From Pelomonas cellulosilytica (GTDB lineage: Bacteria > Pseudomonadota > Gammaproteobacteria > Burkholderiales > Burkholderiaceae_C): DNA of 64,000 bases. The DNA is taken from NCBI RefSeq assembly GCF_021353265.1, contig NZ_JAJTWU010000003.1:620001-684000 (forward strand), in the 5' to 3' direction. A model generated the notes under the pieces. The model was given only the letters and a program-made list of their open reading frames with translations. It searched no databases and was not told the DNA's origin. Below, piece by piece: positions 41,092 to 49,257 of the stretch (within the stretch, counting starts at the first letter, position 1; each line of letters opens with the position of its first letter). Made by a program: the position numbers and the translations under genes.

Positions 41092-41826
41092 ATGACCGCC
41101 CCCGAAGCCGCTCCCGAGGAATTCCGCGTCGCAGCGCCGGCGGAGATCGCGGCCTACCTGCAACAACTGCAGCGTGAGGGAGCGACAGTACTGCTCAACG
41201 GGCCGCCTGGCCAGAGTCTGGCCAGCCGCATCACCGCGCTGGACGCCGCCTCGAACGTGCTGGGCCTGGAGATCGGTGCCGACCCCGACGGGATCAGCCA
41301 ATCCCTGGTGGCCAGCGCCGAGATCACGGCCGTGGCCTACATCGGCGCCATCAAACTGCAGTTCGAGCTGGAGGGTGCCGTCCTCGTCAGCGGCGAGCAG
41401 GGTGCCGTGCTGCGCACGGGCCTGCCCGAGCGGCTCTATCGCTTCCAGCGCCGCCACGCGTTCCGTGTGCAGCCGGCCGGCAGCGTCTACCCGCGCGTCG
41501 TGCTGCCCGGGCCGGTCGACCAGCCCGGGCGCGCGCTGCGCGTGCTGGACATCAGCATCGGCGGCCTGGCGCTGGCGCTGCCGGCCGACGTGTCGCCGCT
41601 GCCCGACGGGCGCACCAGCGAAGGCCTGGTGCTGGAGCTCGACCGCATGACCGCGCTGCGCATCGCGCTGCTGCCCCACCACACCAGCCCGATCGCGGGT
41701 GACCCGCACGGCATGCGCCAGCTGGGCTGTGCCTTCGTCGATCTCGACGCCGCGGCCAGCCGCTCGCTGCAGGTCTACGTCGACCAAACGCAGAAGCGCC
41801 GCCGTCTGCTGAAGCTCGACGCATGA
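41092..41826 (+). CDS. ycgR: flagellar brake protein YcgR (PilZ, c-di-GMP receptor)
   Basis: 244 residues. A YcgR N domain (about 12-112) precedes a PilZ domain with RFQRRHAFRV, giving the c-di-GMP-binding R121-xxx-R125, and DISIGG (153-158), the D/NxSxxG motif. When loaded with c-di-GMP, YcgR slows the motor by acting on FliG/FliM or MotA. It is thus the visible output for the two GGDEF proteins at 7.9-11.9 kb. Its stop overlaps the next start (ATGA), coupling it to a pseudopilin gene. Confidence 0.93.
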   Translation: MTAPEAAPEEFRVAAPAEIAAYLQQLQREGATVLLNGPPGQSLASRITALDAASNVLGLEIGADPDGISQSLVASAEITAVAYIGAIKLQFELEGAVLVSGEQGAVLRTGLPERLYRFQRRHAFRVQPAGSVYPRVVLPGPVDQPGRALRVLDISIGGLALALPADVSPLPDGRTSEGLVLELDRMTALRIALLPHHTSPIAGDPHGMRQLGCAFVDLDAAASRSLQVYVDQTQKRRRLLKLDA

Positions 41827-42308
41827 GGCGACGCCGCGGCTTCACGCTCATCGAGGCCGCCTTCACGTTGGCCGTGATCGCCATCATCCTGGCCGCGGCC
41901 GTGCCCAGCTATGCCAGCTACATCGCGCGGCAGCGCCTGCGCCACGTCGCCGAGCTGCTGGAGATGGACCTGCGCCGCGCCCGCACCTCGAGCGTGGACG
42001 AGCGGCGCAATATCCACGTCACCTTCAACAGCGGCCCGCAGTGGTGCTGGGGCGTCAGCCGCCAGGCGCCCTGCGACTGCGCCACCGGCTTGCCGCGCTG
42101 CGAGCTGGGCAGCGTGTCATTTCGCGACCACAAGGGCACGCTGCTGCAGTCCGGCCAGGCCATCACCTTCGAAGCCGGCCTGGGACGCGCGATGGGCTGG
42201 ACGCGCATCGGCCTGTCCAACGACCACAACCAGCAGCTCCACATCGACCTGAACCCGCTGGGCCGCCCGGCCATCTGCGGCGCGGACGCGCGCAAGGGCA
42301 GCTGCTGA
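41823..42308 (+). CDS. type IV pseudopilin-like protein (FimT/GspH-like)
   Basis: 161 residues. A short basic leader MRRRRG is followed by the prepilin peptidase site G-FTLIEAAFTLAVIAIILAA, with Glu5 of the mature protein present. A small GspH/FimT-like domain with several cysteines follows (WCWGVSRQAPCDCATGLPRC). It would be a minor pilin of a type IV pilus or type II secretion-like system, processed by PilD. No other pilus genes are nearby. It is translated from an ATG overlapping the ycgR stop, an unexpected coupling. Confidence 0.87.
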   Translation: MRRRRGFTLIEAAFTLAVIAIILAAAVPSYASYIARQRLRHVAELLEMDLRRARTSSVDERRNIHVTFNSGPQWCWGVSRQAPCDCATGLPRCELGSVSFRDHKGTLLQSGQAITFEAGLGRAMGWTRIGLSNDHNQQLHIDLNPLGRPAICGADARKGSC

Positions 42309-42325
42309 GGGCGCCGTGACGCCCG

Positions 42326-43534
42326 TCAGCGGCGCAACTGCAGCGACTTCAGCCCCCGGTAGAGGGGTGCTTCGATCCACGGCGGGTCCGCCTCGGCCAG
42401 TGCGAGTTGCGGCCAGCGCCGGACCAGCGCACCGAGCGCGCACTCGGCCTCCATCATCATGAGACCGGCGCCGATGCAGACATGGGGGCCCGTGCCGAAC
42501 GACAGCGGCATGCCGAGCTTGCGGTCCAGCACGAGGTGATCCGCGCCGTCGTAGCGCGCCGGATCGCGATTGGCCGCGCCGATGAGCGGCAACACGAGGT
42601 CACCACGCCGGATGTCCGCGCCGAACAGCTGGAAGTCGCAGTTGGCGCGGCGGCCGGTGTACTGCACCGGGCTGTCCCAGCGCAGCAGCTCACGCACCGC
42701 GGAGCCGAGCAGCACAGGCTCCTGCAGCGCCTGCCACCGGCCGCGTTCGCCGAGCAGCCAGTACACGGCGGTGCCCAGCAGATGTCGCGTCGTCTCGTGT
42801 CCGGCGAACAGCAGCATTGCGCACTGGGCCAGCAATTCCGCACGGCCTTCGACAAGGCCGTCAGCCTCGGCCGTCGCCAGGCCCGCAATCAGGCCGTCCT
42901 CGTCGAGGTCCTTCTCCCGGATGCAGCGGTCGATCTCGTCGCTCATGGCGACGAGGCTCGCATGCGCGGCCAGCGTTTCGTCCATCGTCGGTGCCACGGA
43001 ACCCAGGAATGTGGCCAGCTGCTGCGACCAAGCGAGGAACCGGCCCTCATCCGTCACGCGCAGCCCCAGGAATCGAGACATCACGCGGCTGGGCAGGGGC
43101 ATCGCGAACCGCTGGATGAAGTCGAACGACGTGGTGCCCGGCAGATCCCGCTCGATGTCGTCGATCAGCCCGTCGACGACATCGCGGACCTGTCCGCGCA
43201 TCGCCTCGATCCGGGCGGGCCGAAACGCATGCTGCATCGCTGCACGCAGACGGGGGTGGGCCGGCTTGTCGACGAACAGCATGGCGCGAGCGAACAGCCG
43301 TTGCATGTCCGTCAAGCGGCGCCGGTCCGGGCTGCCGCGCAGCGCATTACGCATGACCCATCCCCCCGTGCGCTGTGCTGACAATCGCGCGTCCTTCAGC
43401 GCAGCCTGCACACCGTCGAACGTGGTCAGCAGCCAGGCGCCGCCGAACGCGTCCGGCGCCCAGTGGATAGGGCCGCGGTCACGCAGCGCACGGTACTGTG
43501 CGTACGGATCGCCGCGGAATACGCCTGTCGCCAC
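42326..43534 (-). CDS. cytochrome P450
   Basis: A 402-residue soluble bacterial P450. I-helix AGHETT is at 244-249, ExxR at Glu282-Arg285 (RELLRWDSP), and the heme loop FGTGPHVCIGAG has ligand Cys353. All invariant motifs are present, so it should be a functional monooxygenase needing a ferredoxin partner, which is not nearby. The start is GTG at 43534; a continuous frame reaches back to about 43642 (a TAA lies at 43643-43645) without an ATG, so the true N terminus may be longer. It is an unusual neighbour, lodged between a pilin gene and fliE. Confidence 0.92.
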   Translation of the reverse strand: MATGVFRGDPYAQYRALRDRGPIHWAPDAFGGAWLLTTFDGVQAALKDARLSAQRTGGWVMRNALRGSPDRRRLTDMQRLFARAMLFVDKPAHPRLRAAMQHAFRPARIEAMRGQVRDVVDGLIDDIERDLPGTTSFDFIQRFAMPLPSRVMSRFLGLRVTDEGRFLAWSQQLATFLGSVAPTMDETLAAHASLVAMSDEIDRCIREKDLDEDGLIAGLATAEADGLVEGRAELLAQCAMLLFAGHETTRHLLGTAVYWLLGERGRWQALQEPVLLGSAVRELLRWDSPVQYTGRRANCDFQLFGADIRRGDLVLPLIGAANRDPARYDGADHLVLDRKLGMPLSFGTGPHVCIGAGLMMMEAECALGALVRRWPQLALAEADPPWIEAPLYRGLKSLQLRR

Positions 43535-43680
43535 AGGTGCCTGCTGGGTGAGTTCGTGAGGAATGGTCTCGTCTCCGGGCGCCGCGGCCCGGGTGCCCAG
43601 GGAACGATCGGGGCGCCCCGGCGGCGCGGGCCGGGCGGCATGTTACGGCCCCCACTCCGGGAGCCGCGCCGGCGACGCCG

Positions 43681-44007
43681 TCAGATCTGCATGTTCATGA
43701 TCTCGGAGTACGCCGAGACCAGCCGATTCCTCACCTGCAACGTCGCCTGGAAGCCGATCTGCGCCTTCTGCATGGCGACCATCGTCTCCTCGAGGCTGAC
43801 GGTGGGGTTGTCCAGTTGCACCTCGCGCTGCAGGCGAGAGGCCTCGTTCTGCTGGGCGCTGACGTTCTTCAGCGCCTGCGTCATCGCATCGCCGAAGCTG
43901 GCGCCTGACGTGGCGGCCGGCTTCACCGACAGCGGCTGGCCATTGACCGCCAGGCCCGCGCGGGCAGCGGCCTGGGCGAAGTCGAAGGGGCGCAGCTTCA
44001 TGTCCAT
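43681..44007 (-). CDS. fliE: flagellar hook-basal body protein FliE
   Basis: A 108-residue protein with the FliE signature in its C half: DNPTVSLEETMVAMQKAQIG followed by FQATLQVRNRLVSAYSEIMN. FliE joins the MS ring to the proximal rod and is among the first exported proteins. It is divergent from fliF across 147 bp, as in many proteobacteria. Starts at 44007 (MDMKLRP) or two codons in. On the minus strand the gap has TCAA-N15-GCCGACGC, a weak sigma-28-like match, but FliE is normally a middle gene. Confidence 0.95.
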   Translation of the reverse strand: MDMKLRPFDFAQAAARAGLAVNGQPLSVKPAATSGASFGDAMTQALKNVSAQQNEASRLQREVQLDNPTVSLEETMVAMQKAQIGFQATLQVRNRLVSAYSEIMNMQI

Positions 44008-44154
44008 GGGACGGCACTTTGGCAGCAAGCCCCTCGCGCGAAGGGCCGAGATGCGGCGCCCGCGTCGGCTACTTCGGCGCTTTCTTGAGGGGGCCGCCAC
44101 GAATAATTTGCGCCATCGCCGGACTCCCCGGCCCCGCTGCCTGACCCTGCCCCG
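44008..44154. promoter_or_regulatory. divergent fliE/fliF promoter region
   Basis: These 147 bp must hold the FlhDC-dependent promoters of fliE and of the fliF-R operon. No strong sigma-54 or sigma-70 pair is visible. A degenerate sigma-28-like element lies on the minus strand around 44060-44086. Confidence 0.45.
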
Positions 44155-45849
44155 ATGGACAACGCCCTGAGCGCCCCCGCTGCCGCCGCCCCCGTGGTGC
44201 TGACCCCGGTCGACGCCGGGCCACCCAACTTCGTCCAGCGCCTGAACGGCCTGCCGCTGCGCAGCAAGCTGACGATGGGCGCCGGCCTGCTGGCGCTGGC
44301 CGGCGCCGTGCTGGCCATAACACTGTGGTCGTCCCAGGGAGACTACCGGCCGCTGTTCAGCGGCCTGGCCGACAAGGACGGCGGCGCCGTCATCGGCCAG
44401 CTGTCGGCGATGAACGTGCCCTACAAGCACGAGGCCGGAGGCACCATCCTCGTGCCGGCCGGCCAGGTCTACGAGCTGCGCATGAAGCTGGCGGCGCAAG
44501 GCCTGCCCAAGGGCGGCAACGGCAATGCGGTGGGCTTCGAGCTGATGGACAAGTCCAGCATCGGGCAGACGCAGTTCGCCGAACGGCTGAACTTCCAGCG
44601 CGGCCTGGAAGGCGAACTGGCCCGCACGATCGCCGCCATGTCCGATGTGGCCGACGCCCGCGTGCACCTGGCCATTCCGCAGCAGAACGGCTTCTTCCGC
44701 GAGCAGCAGAAGCCCAGCGCGAGCGTCTTCCTGACGCTGCGCGGCGGCCGGGCGCTGGACCGCAACCAGATCGCCGGCATCGTGCACCTCGTGTCCAATG
44801 CCGTGCCCGAGCTGTCAACCAAAGCCGTCAGCGTGCTGGACCAGACCGGCGCGCTGATCTCGCAGGCCGGGGCCGACGCGGCGACCGGTCTGGACAGCCA
44901 GCAGCTGCAGTACAAGCAGCAGGTCGAGGCCGGTTTCAACAAGCGCATCTTCGAGCTGCTGGAGCCCGTGGTGGGCCGCGACAACCTGCGTGCCACCGTC
45001 ACCGCCGACGTGGACTTCTCGCAGACCGAGGCCACCGCCGAAGAGTACCGCCCCAACCAGGGCGCCAACACCCAGGCCGCCGTACGCTCCAACCAGACCA
45101 GCGAGAGCACCAACGCCAACGCCACGCCACCCACCGGCGTGCCGGGCGCGGCCACCAATCAGCCGCCCGTGCCGGCCACGGCGCCCATCAACGGCGCAAG
45201 CGCCCCGCTGCAGCCCACGCAAGGCGGCGCCGGGACGAACAGCAGCCGCCGCGAGCAGGTCACGAACTACGAGCTGGACAAGACCGTGCGCGTCACGCGC
45301 GGCGCTGTCGGCAACGTCAAGCGGCTGAACGCGGCCATCGTCGTCAACCACCGCACGGTCACCGACAGCAAGGGCAAGACGACGCAGCAGCCCGTCCCGG
45401 CCGAAGAGATCGAACGCCTGACCGACCTCGTGAAGGAGGCCATGGGCTTCAACGCCGAACGCGGCGACTCGGTCAAGGTCGTCAGCGCACCGTTCGTCGG
45501 CGACAAGACCGAGCCGGGCGACCTGCCGATCTGGAAGCAGCCGTGGCTGCTGGACCTCGCCCGCAGCGCCATCGTGCCGCTGGCCTTCGTCGCCATCGCG
45601 CTGATCGCCGTCTTCGGCATGATCCGCCCGGCCATCAAGGCGGCCGCCCCGCTGCCGCCGGAAGAGAAGCCCGAGACGGTCGACGAGATCGTCGACGACA
45701 CCGAGCTGCTGCCCACCGCAAACGGCATGCCCAAGCTGGAGGCCCCGTTGCACAACGAAAAGCTCGACCGCGCCCGCGCGCTGGCGCGCGAGAATCCGGT
45801 GGCTGTCGCCAACATCGTGCGCGACTGGATGGCCGGCCAGACCGCATGA
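44155..45849 (+). CDS. fliF: flagellar MS-ring protein FliF
   Basis: 564 residues. A first membrane segment lies at about 38-60 (KLTMGAGLLALAGAVLAITL), then the YscJ/FliF domain (about 62-240) with LPKGGNGNAVGFELMDKSS. The FliF C domain is interrupted by a low-complexity Pro/Asn loop (about 300-365). A second membrane segment lies at about 465-485, followed by a cytoplasmic tail (LDRARALARENPVAVANIVR) that binds FliG. It builds the MS ring that houses the export gate, and is the first gene of the operon. Confidence 0.97.
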   Translation: MDNALSAPAAAAPVVLTPVDAGPPNFVQRLNGLPLRSKLTMGAGLLALAGAVLAITLWSSQGDYRPLFSGLADKDGGAVIGQLSAMNVPYKHEAGGTILVPAGQVYELRMKLAAQGLPKGGNGNAVGFELMDKSSIGQTQFAERLNFQRGLEGELARTIAAMSDVADARVHLAIPQQNGFFREQQKPSASVFLTLRGGRALDRNQIAGIVHLVSNAVPELSTKAVSVLDQTGALISQAGADAATGLDSQQLQYKQQVEAGFNKRIFELLEPVVGRDNLRATVTADVDFSQTEATAEEYRPNQGANTQAAVRSNQTSESTNANATPPTGVPGAATNQPPVPATAPINGASAPLQPTQGGAGTNSSRREQVTNYELDKTVRVTRGAVGNVKRLNAAIVVNHRTVTDSKGKTTQQPVPAEEIERLTDLVKEAMGFNAERGDSVKVVSAPFVGDKTEPGDLPIWKQPWLLDLARSAIVPLAFVAIALIAVFGMIRPAIKAAAPLPPEEKPETVDEIVDDTELLPTANGMPKLEAPLHNEKLDRARALARENPVAVANIVRDWMAGQTA

Positions 45850-45974
45850 ACATGAGCCCCTCGCCCAACCTCGCATCGCTGAACGCGAGCTTCGTGCGCA
45901 TCGCCAAGCGGGCCGGCTTGGGAGCGGCCCGGCGCTCGACCCGCAAGCGCGGACACTACGCTCCGGGCAGTTGA
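45846..45974 (+). CDS. small overlapping ORF between fliF and fliG (doubtful)
   Basis: 42 codons starting with an ATG that overlaps the fliF stop (ATGA). The peptide is basic (SFVRIAKRAGLGAARRSTRK). It covers the insertion between fliF and fliG that also carries the dispersed 23-bp repeat and the AGCCCCTCGCCC motif. It may be only read-through of repeat DNA; the overlap-type start is the only argument for expression. Confidence 0.2.
   Translation: MNMSPSPNLASLNASFVRIAKRAGLGAARRSTRKRGHYAPGS
45909..45931 (+). repeat. 23-bp dispersed repeat, copy 2
   Basis: Identical over 23 bases to the reverse complement of 5902-5924, in the fliF-fliG gap. Confidence 0.6.
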
Positions 45975-45983
45975 GGTTTGAAC

Positions 45984-46979
45984 ATGGACGACAAGGGCAT
46001 CGAGAGCGCCGCAATACTGTTGATGTCGCTGGGCGAGGAAGAGGCCAGCGAGGTCTTCAAGCACCTGTCGCCCAAGGAAGTGCAGGCGCTCGGCGAGACC
46101 ATCGCCAAGCTCAAGGTCATCAAGCGCGCGCAGGTGGAGGAGGTGCTGGAGAAGTTCGACACCCTCGCCGACACCCACCACACGCTCGTCACGGACACCG
46201 ACGAGTACGTCCGCGCCGTGCTGCGCAAGGCGCTCGGTGAGGACAAGGCCAACCTGCTGCTGGACCGCATCCTGCAGGGCAGCGACGTATCGTCCATCGA
46301 GAGCCTGAAGTGGATGGACGCCGCCAGCGTGGGTGAACTGCTGCGCAACGAGCACCCGCAGATCATCGCGGCCATCCTGGCTCACCTGGACTTCGACCAG
46401 ACTAGCCAGGTGCTCAAGACCTTCACCGAGCGCGGCCGCAACGAGGTGCTGATCCGCATCGCCACGCTGGACGGCATCCAGCCGACGGCGCTAAAGGACT
46501 TGAACGAGGTCATGAGCCAGATCCTGGCCGGCGGCGAGCGCATGAAGAAGAGCTCGCTGGGCGGCGCCAAGACAGCTGCCGAGATCATCAACATGATGGG
46601 CTCGAGCGTCGAGGCATCGGTGCTGGACTACATCCGCGAGGCGGATGCCGACCTGGCCCAGAAGATCATGGACAACATGTTCACGTTCGACGACCTGAAC
46701 AAGATCGACGACAAGGGCATCCAGGCGGTGCTGAAGGAAGTGCAGAGCGAGAGCCTCATCGTCGCGCTCAAGGGCGCCAGCGCCGACCTGCGCGAGAAGG
46801 TCTTCCGCAACATGTCCAGCCGCGCCGCCGAGACGCTGCGCGAGGACCTCGACACCCGTGGCCCGGTGCGGCTGTCCGAGGTGGAGGCCGAGCAGAAGGA
46901 AATGCTGAAGATCGTCCGCCGCCTCGTCGACGAAGGTCAGATCGTGCTGGCCGGTGGCGGCGATGATCAGTTCGTCTGA
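45984..46979 (+). CDS. fliG: flagellar motor switch protein FliG
   Basis: 331 residues. It starts MDDKGIESAAILLMSLGEEE, with FliG_N, a middle domain carrying the EHPQIIAAILAHLDFDQTSQ block (EHPQ motif), and FliG_C with MFTFDDLNKIDDKGIQAVLK, which contains the charged torque helix. FliG is the rotor protein that meets MotA and forms the top of the C ring on FliF. The ATG at 45984 is the family start. Confidence 0.97.
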   Translation: MDDKGIESAAILLMSLGEEEASEVFKHLSPKEVQALGETIAKLKVIKRAQVEEVLEKFDTLADTHHTLVTDTDEYVRAVLRKALGEDKANLLLDRILQGSDVSSIESLKWMDAASVGELLRNEHPQIIAAILAHLDFDQTSQVLKTFTERGRNEVLIRIATLDGIQPTALKDLNEVMSQILAGGERMKKSSLGGAKTAAEIINMMGSSVEASVLDYIREADADLAQKIMDNMFTFDDLNKIDDKGIQAVLKEVQSESLIVALKGASADLREKVFRNMSSRAAETLREDLDTRGPVRLSEVEAEQKEMLKIVRRLVDEGQIVLAGGGDDQFV

Positions 46980-46998
46980 CCCCGACCCGCGCTGAGCC

Positions 46999-47766
46999 AT
47001 GGCCTCCCGTCCCCCACCCCGCCAAGTCCCCCCCCCCGAGCGCCGGGAGGGCGACCGCCGCGGCAGCTATGCCCGCTTCATCCCCGGCGAGGAATTGCAG
47101 GGCGCGCGCTCCTGGAGCCTGGACAACTTGGGCGGCAACACCGCGGCCTCGCCGTTTGCCCCCACCAAGCCGGCCGCGCCGCCCGCCCCCGCCGAACCGC
47201 CGCCGCCGCCCGAACCGGACATCCACGAGCTGCTGCATACCGCACGGCAAGGCGGCTACCAGGACGGCTATCGCGATGGCATGGCCGCGCTGGACGCCTT
47301 CAAGCAGAGCTTCGCGCAGCAGATCAGCGCCCAGGTCGGCCAGCTCGTGAAGAGCTTCGACGCCGAGATGCAGGCGTTGGAAGGCGACATGGCGCAGTCG
47401 GTGGCGCGCATCGCCGTCGAACTGGCCCGTCAGGTCGTGCGCAGCGAACTCGAACAACGCCCCGAGCTGATCGCGCGCGTGGCGCACGATGCCGTCGAGG
47501 CACTGCAACTTTCCGCCCGCCACGTGCGCGTGCGCGTGCATCCGGACGACTTCCCGCTCGTGCAGGACGGCGCCGGCAACGAGCTGCAGGCCCGCGAGGC
47601 GCAGCTCATTCCCGATGCCGAGGTGGCGCGCGGTGGCGTGAAGGTGGACGCCGACATCGCCAGCGTCGACGCGACGATCGCGACGCGCTGGCAGCAGGCG
47701 GTGTCCTCCATCGGCCAGCAGTCCATCTGGGAAGACCGCCGCGGAGCCGACGGTGACGACGACTGA
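46999..47766 (+). CDS. fliH: flagellar export stator protein FliH
   Basis: 255 residues. The N third is Pro/Arg-rich with a run of Pro-Glu repeats. Next is the GxxxG-like helix ARQGGYQDGYRDGMAALDAF typical of FliH, a long helix, and a C-terminal domain with VRVRVHPDDFPLV and a segment resembling the ATP synthase delta subunit. FliH holds the FliI ATPase inactive and links it to FliN and FlhA. It overlaps fliI by 14 bp. Confidence 0.93.
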   Translation: MASRPPPRQVPPPERREGDRRGSYARFIPGEELQGARSWSLDNLGGNTAASPFAPTKPAAPPAPAEPPPPPEPDIHELLHTARQGGYQDGYRDGMAALDAFKQSFAQQISAQVGQLVKSFDAEMQALEGDMAQSVARIAVELARQVVRSELEQRPELIARVAHDAVEALQLSARHVRVRVHPDDFPLVQDGAGNELQAREAQLIPDAEVARGGVKVDADIASVDATIATRWQQAVSSIGQQSIWEDRRGADGDDD

Positions 47767-49183
47767 GCGCACCGACCGCTGGCATCGCTACCTCGCCGAC
47801 CTGGAAGCGCTGGCCGGCAACGTCGCGCCGCTCGAATCGCAGGGCAAGCTCGTGCGCGTGGCCGGTCTCGTGCTGGAGGCCACCGGCATCAAGGTGCCGA
47901 TGGGCTCGGTGTGCCGCATCCAGATGCCCAGCTCCGGCAACAGCCCGCGCCGCGGCCTGGCACCGGTCAACGCCGAGGTCGTCGGCTTCTCGGGCGACCG
48001 CGCCTACCTGATGCCCACCGACGAGGTGCAGGGCCTGTCCAGCGGCGCCACCGTCGTGCCGCGTCACCTGCCGCCGCTGGCGCCACAGCTCGGGGCTCCG
48101 CTTCACCCGTGGCGGCGCGGCGAGGACCGCGGCCTGCACCTGCCGATGGGCGACGGCCTGCTGGGCCGCGTCGTGGACCCGCACGGCCACCCGCTGGACC
48201 GCGGCGGCGACCTCGCCAACATCCACAACGAGCCCATGGTGCGCCGGCCCATCAACGCGATGGACCGCGACCCGGTGCGCACGCCGCTGGACACTGGCGT
48301 GCGCGCCATCAACGCGCTGCTGACCGTCGGCCGCGGCCAACGCCTGGGCCTGTTCGCCGGTACCGGCGTCGGCAAGTCGGTGCTGCTGGGCATGATGGCC
48401 CGCTACACGCAGGCGGACGTCATCGTCGTCGGGCTCATCGGCGAGCGCGGCCGCGAAGTGAAGGAGTTCATCGAGGACATCCTCGGCGAGCAGGGCCTCA
48501 AGCGCAGCGTCGTCGTGGCCGCGCCGGCCGACGCGCCGCCGCTCATGCGCATGCAGGGCGCGCATTACGCGACCGCCATCGCCGAGCACTTCCGCGACCA
48601 GGGCCGCCACGTGCTGCTGCTGATGGACAGCCTCACCCGCTACGCGATGGCGCAACGCGAGATCGCGCTGGCCATTGGCGAGCCGCCGGCCACCAAGGGC
48701 TACCCGCCCAGCTGCTTCGCCAAGCTGCCGCAGCTCGTGGAGCGCAGCGGCAACGGGTTGCCGGGCGAAGGCTCCATCACTGCGTTCTACACCGTCCTGA
48801 CGGAAGGTGACGACCCGCAGGACCCGATCGCCGATGCGGCGCGCGGCATCCTGGACGGCCACATCGTGCTGAGCCGCGAGCTGGCCGAGTCGGGCCACTA
48901 TCCGGCCATCGACATCGAGCGCTCCATCTCCCGGGTGATGACCAGTGTTGCACCCCAAAACCAGGTCGATTCCGCGCGTCGTTTCCGCCAGCTTCTGGCG
49001 AAATACAACAAGGCCCGCGACCTGATCCAGCTCGGCGCCTACGCCCCGGGCGCGGACCCCGAGCTGGATCTGGCCGTTCGCCTGCATGCCGACATGACGC
49101 GGCTACTGCAGCAGGACATGCACAGCCCGGCACTTCTTCACGCCAGCGTCAGCCAGTTGCAGGCCGTGGTCCAGGGCGCCTAA
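47753..49183 (+). CDS. fliI: flagellum-specific ATPase FliI
   Basis: 476 residues, F1-beta-like. Walker A GLFAGTGVGKSVLLGMMAR, Walker B LLLMDSLTRYAMAQREI and the family signature PPSCFAKLPQLVERSG are all intact. FliI hexamers energise release of substrates from chaperones at the export gate. GTG start inside fliH, at 47753, fits the N terminus of homologues. The stop codon TAA forms part of a sigma-28 -35 box for the following gene. Confidence 0.97.
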   Translation: MTTTERTDRWHRYLADLEALAGNVAPLESQGKLVRVAGLVLEATGIKVPMGSVCRIQMPSSGNSPRRGLAPVNAEVVGFSGDRAYLMPTDEVQGLSSGATVVPRHLPPLAPQLGAPLHPWRRGEDRGLHLPMGDGLLGRVVDPHGHPLDRGGDLANIHNEPMVRRPINAMDRDPVRTPLDTGVRAINALLTVGRGQRLGLFAGTGVGKSVLLGMMARYTQADVIVVGLIGERGREVKEFIEDILGEQGLKRSVVVAAPADAPPLMRMQGAHYATAIAEHFRDQGRHVLLLMDSLTRYAMAQREIALAIGEPPATKGYPPSCFAKLPQLVERSGNGLPGEGSITAFYTVLTEGDDPQDPIADAARGILDGHIVLSRELAESGHYPAIDIERSISRVMTSVAPQNQVDSARRFRQLLAKYNKARDLIQLGAYAPGADPELDLAVRLHADMTRLLQQDMHSPALLHASVSQLQAVVQGA

Positions 49184-49208
49184 ACCTCCGGTCGGCGCCT
49201 GCCGATAT
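49181..49208 (+). promoter_or_regulatory. putative internal sigma-28 promoter before fliJ
   Basis: TAAA (49181-49184, overlapping the fliI stop), 16 bases, then GCCGATAT (49201-49208). Same spacing as the flagellin promoters and the same -10 as fliD. It lies 49 bp before the fliJ start. Confidence 0.65.
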
Positions 49209-49257
49209 CGATAAAGCGTCGGACCGCACGGTCCGGTGCCGCGCTGGAGTTGTTTGA

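Noticed and set aside
44060-44086. Sigma-28-like TCAA-N15-GCCGACGC before fliE
   Set aside because: The -10 matches only five of eight positions and fliE is normally an FlhDC-class gene, so it is noted but not called as a promoter.
47160-47222. GC-rich tandem-like CCGCC repeats in fliH
   Set aside because: They encode the Pro/Glu linker of FliH. This is ordinary low-complexity protein sequence, not a DNA repeat.
48103-49087. Very long open frames antisense to fliI, flhF, fliF, the GT41 genes and others
   Set aside because: In DNA this GC-rich, the strand opposite a real gene is often open. These frames are rich in Arg, Ala, Gln and His, have no domains, and mirror the codon pattern of the proven genes.
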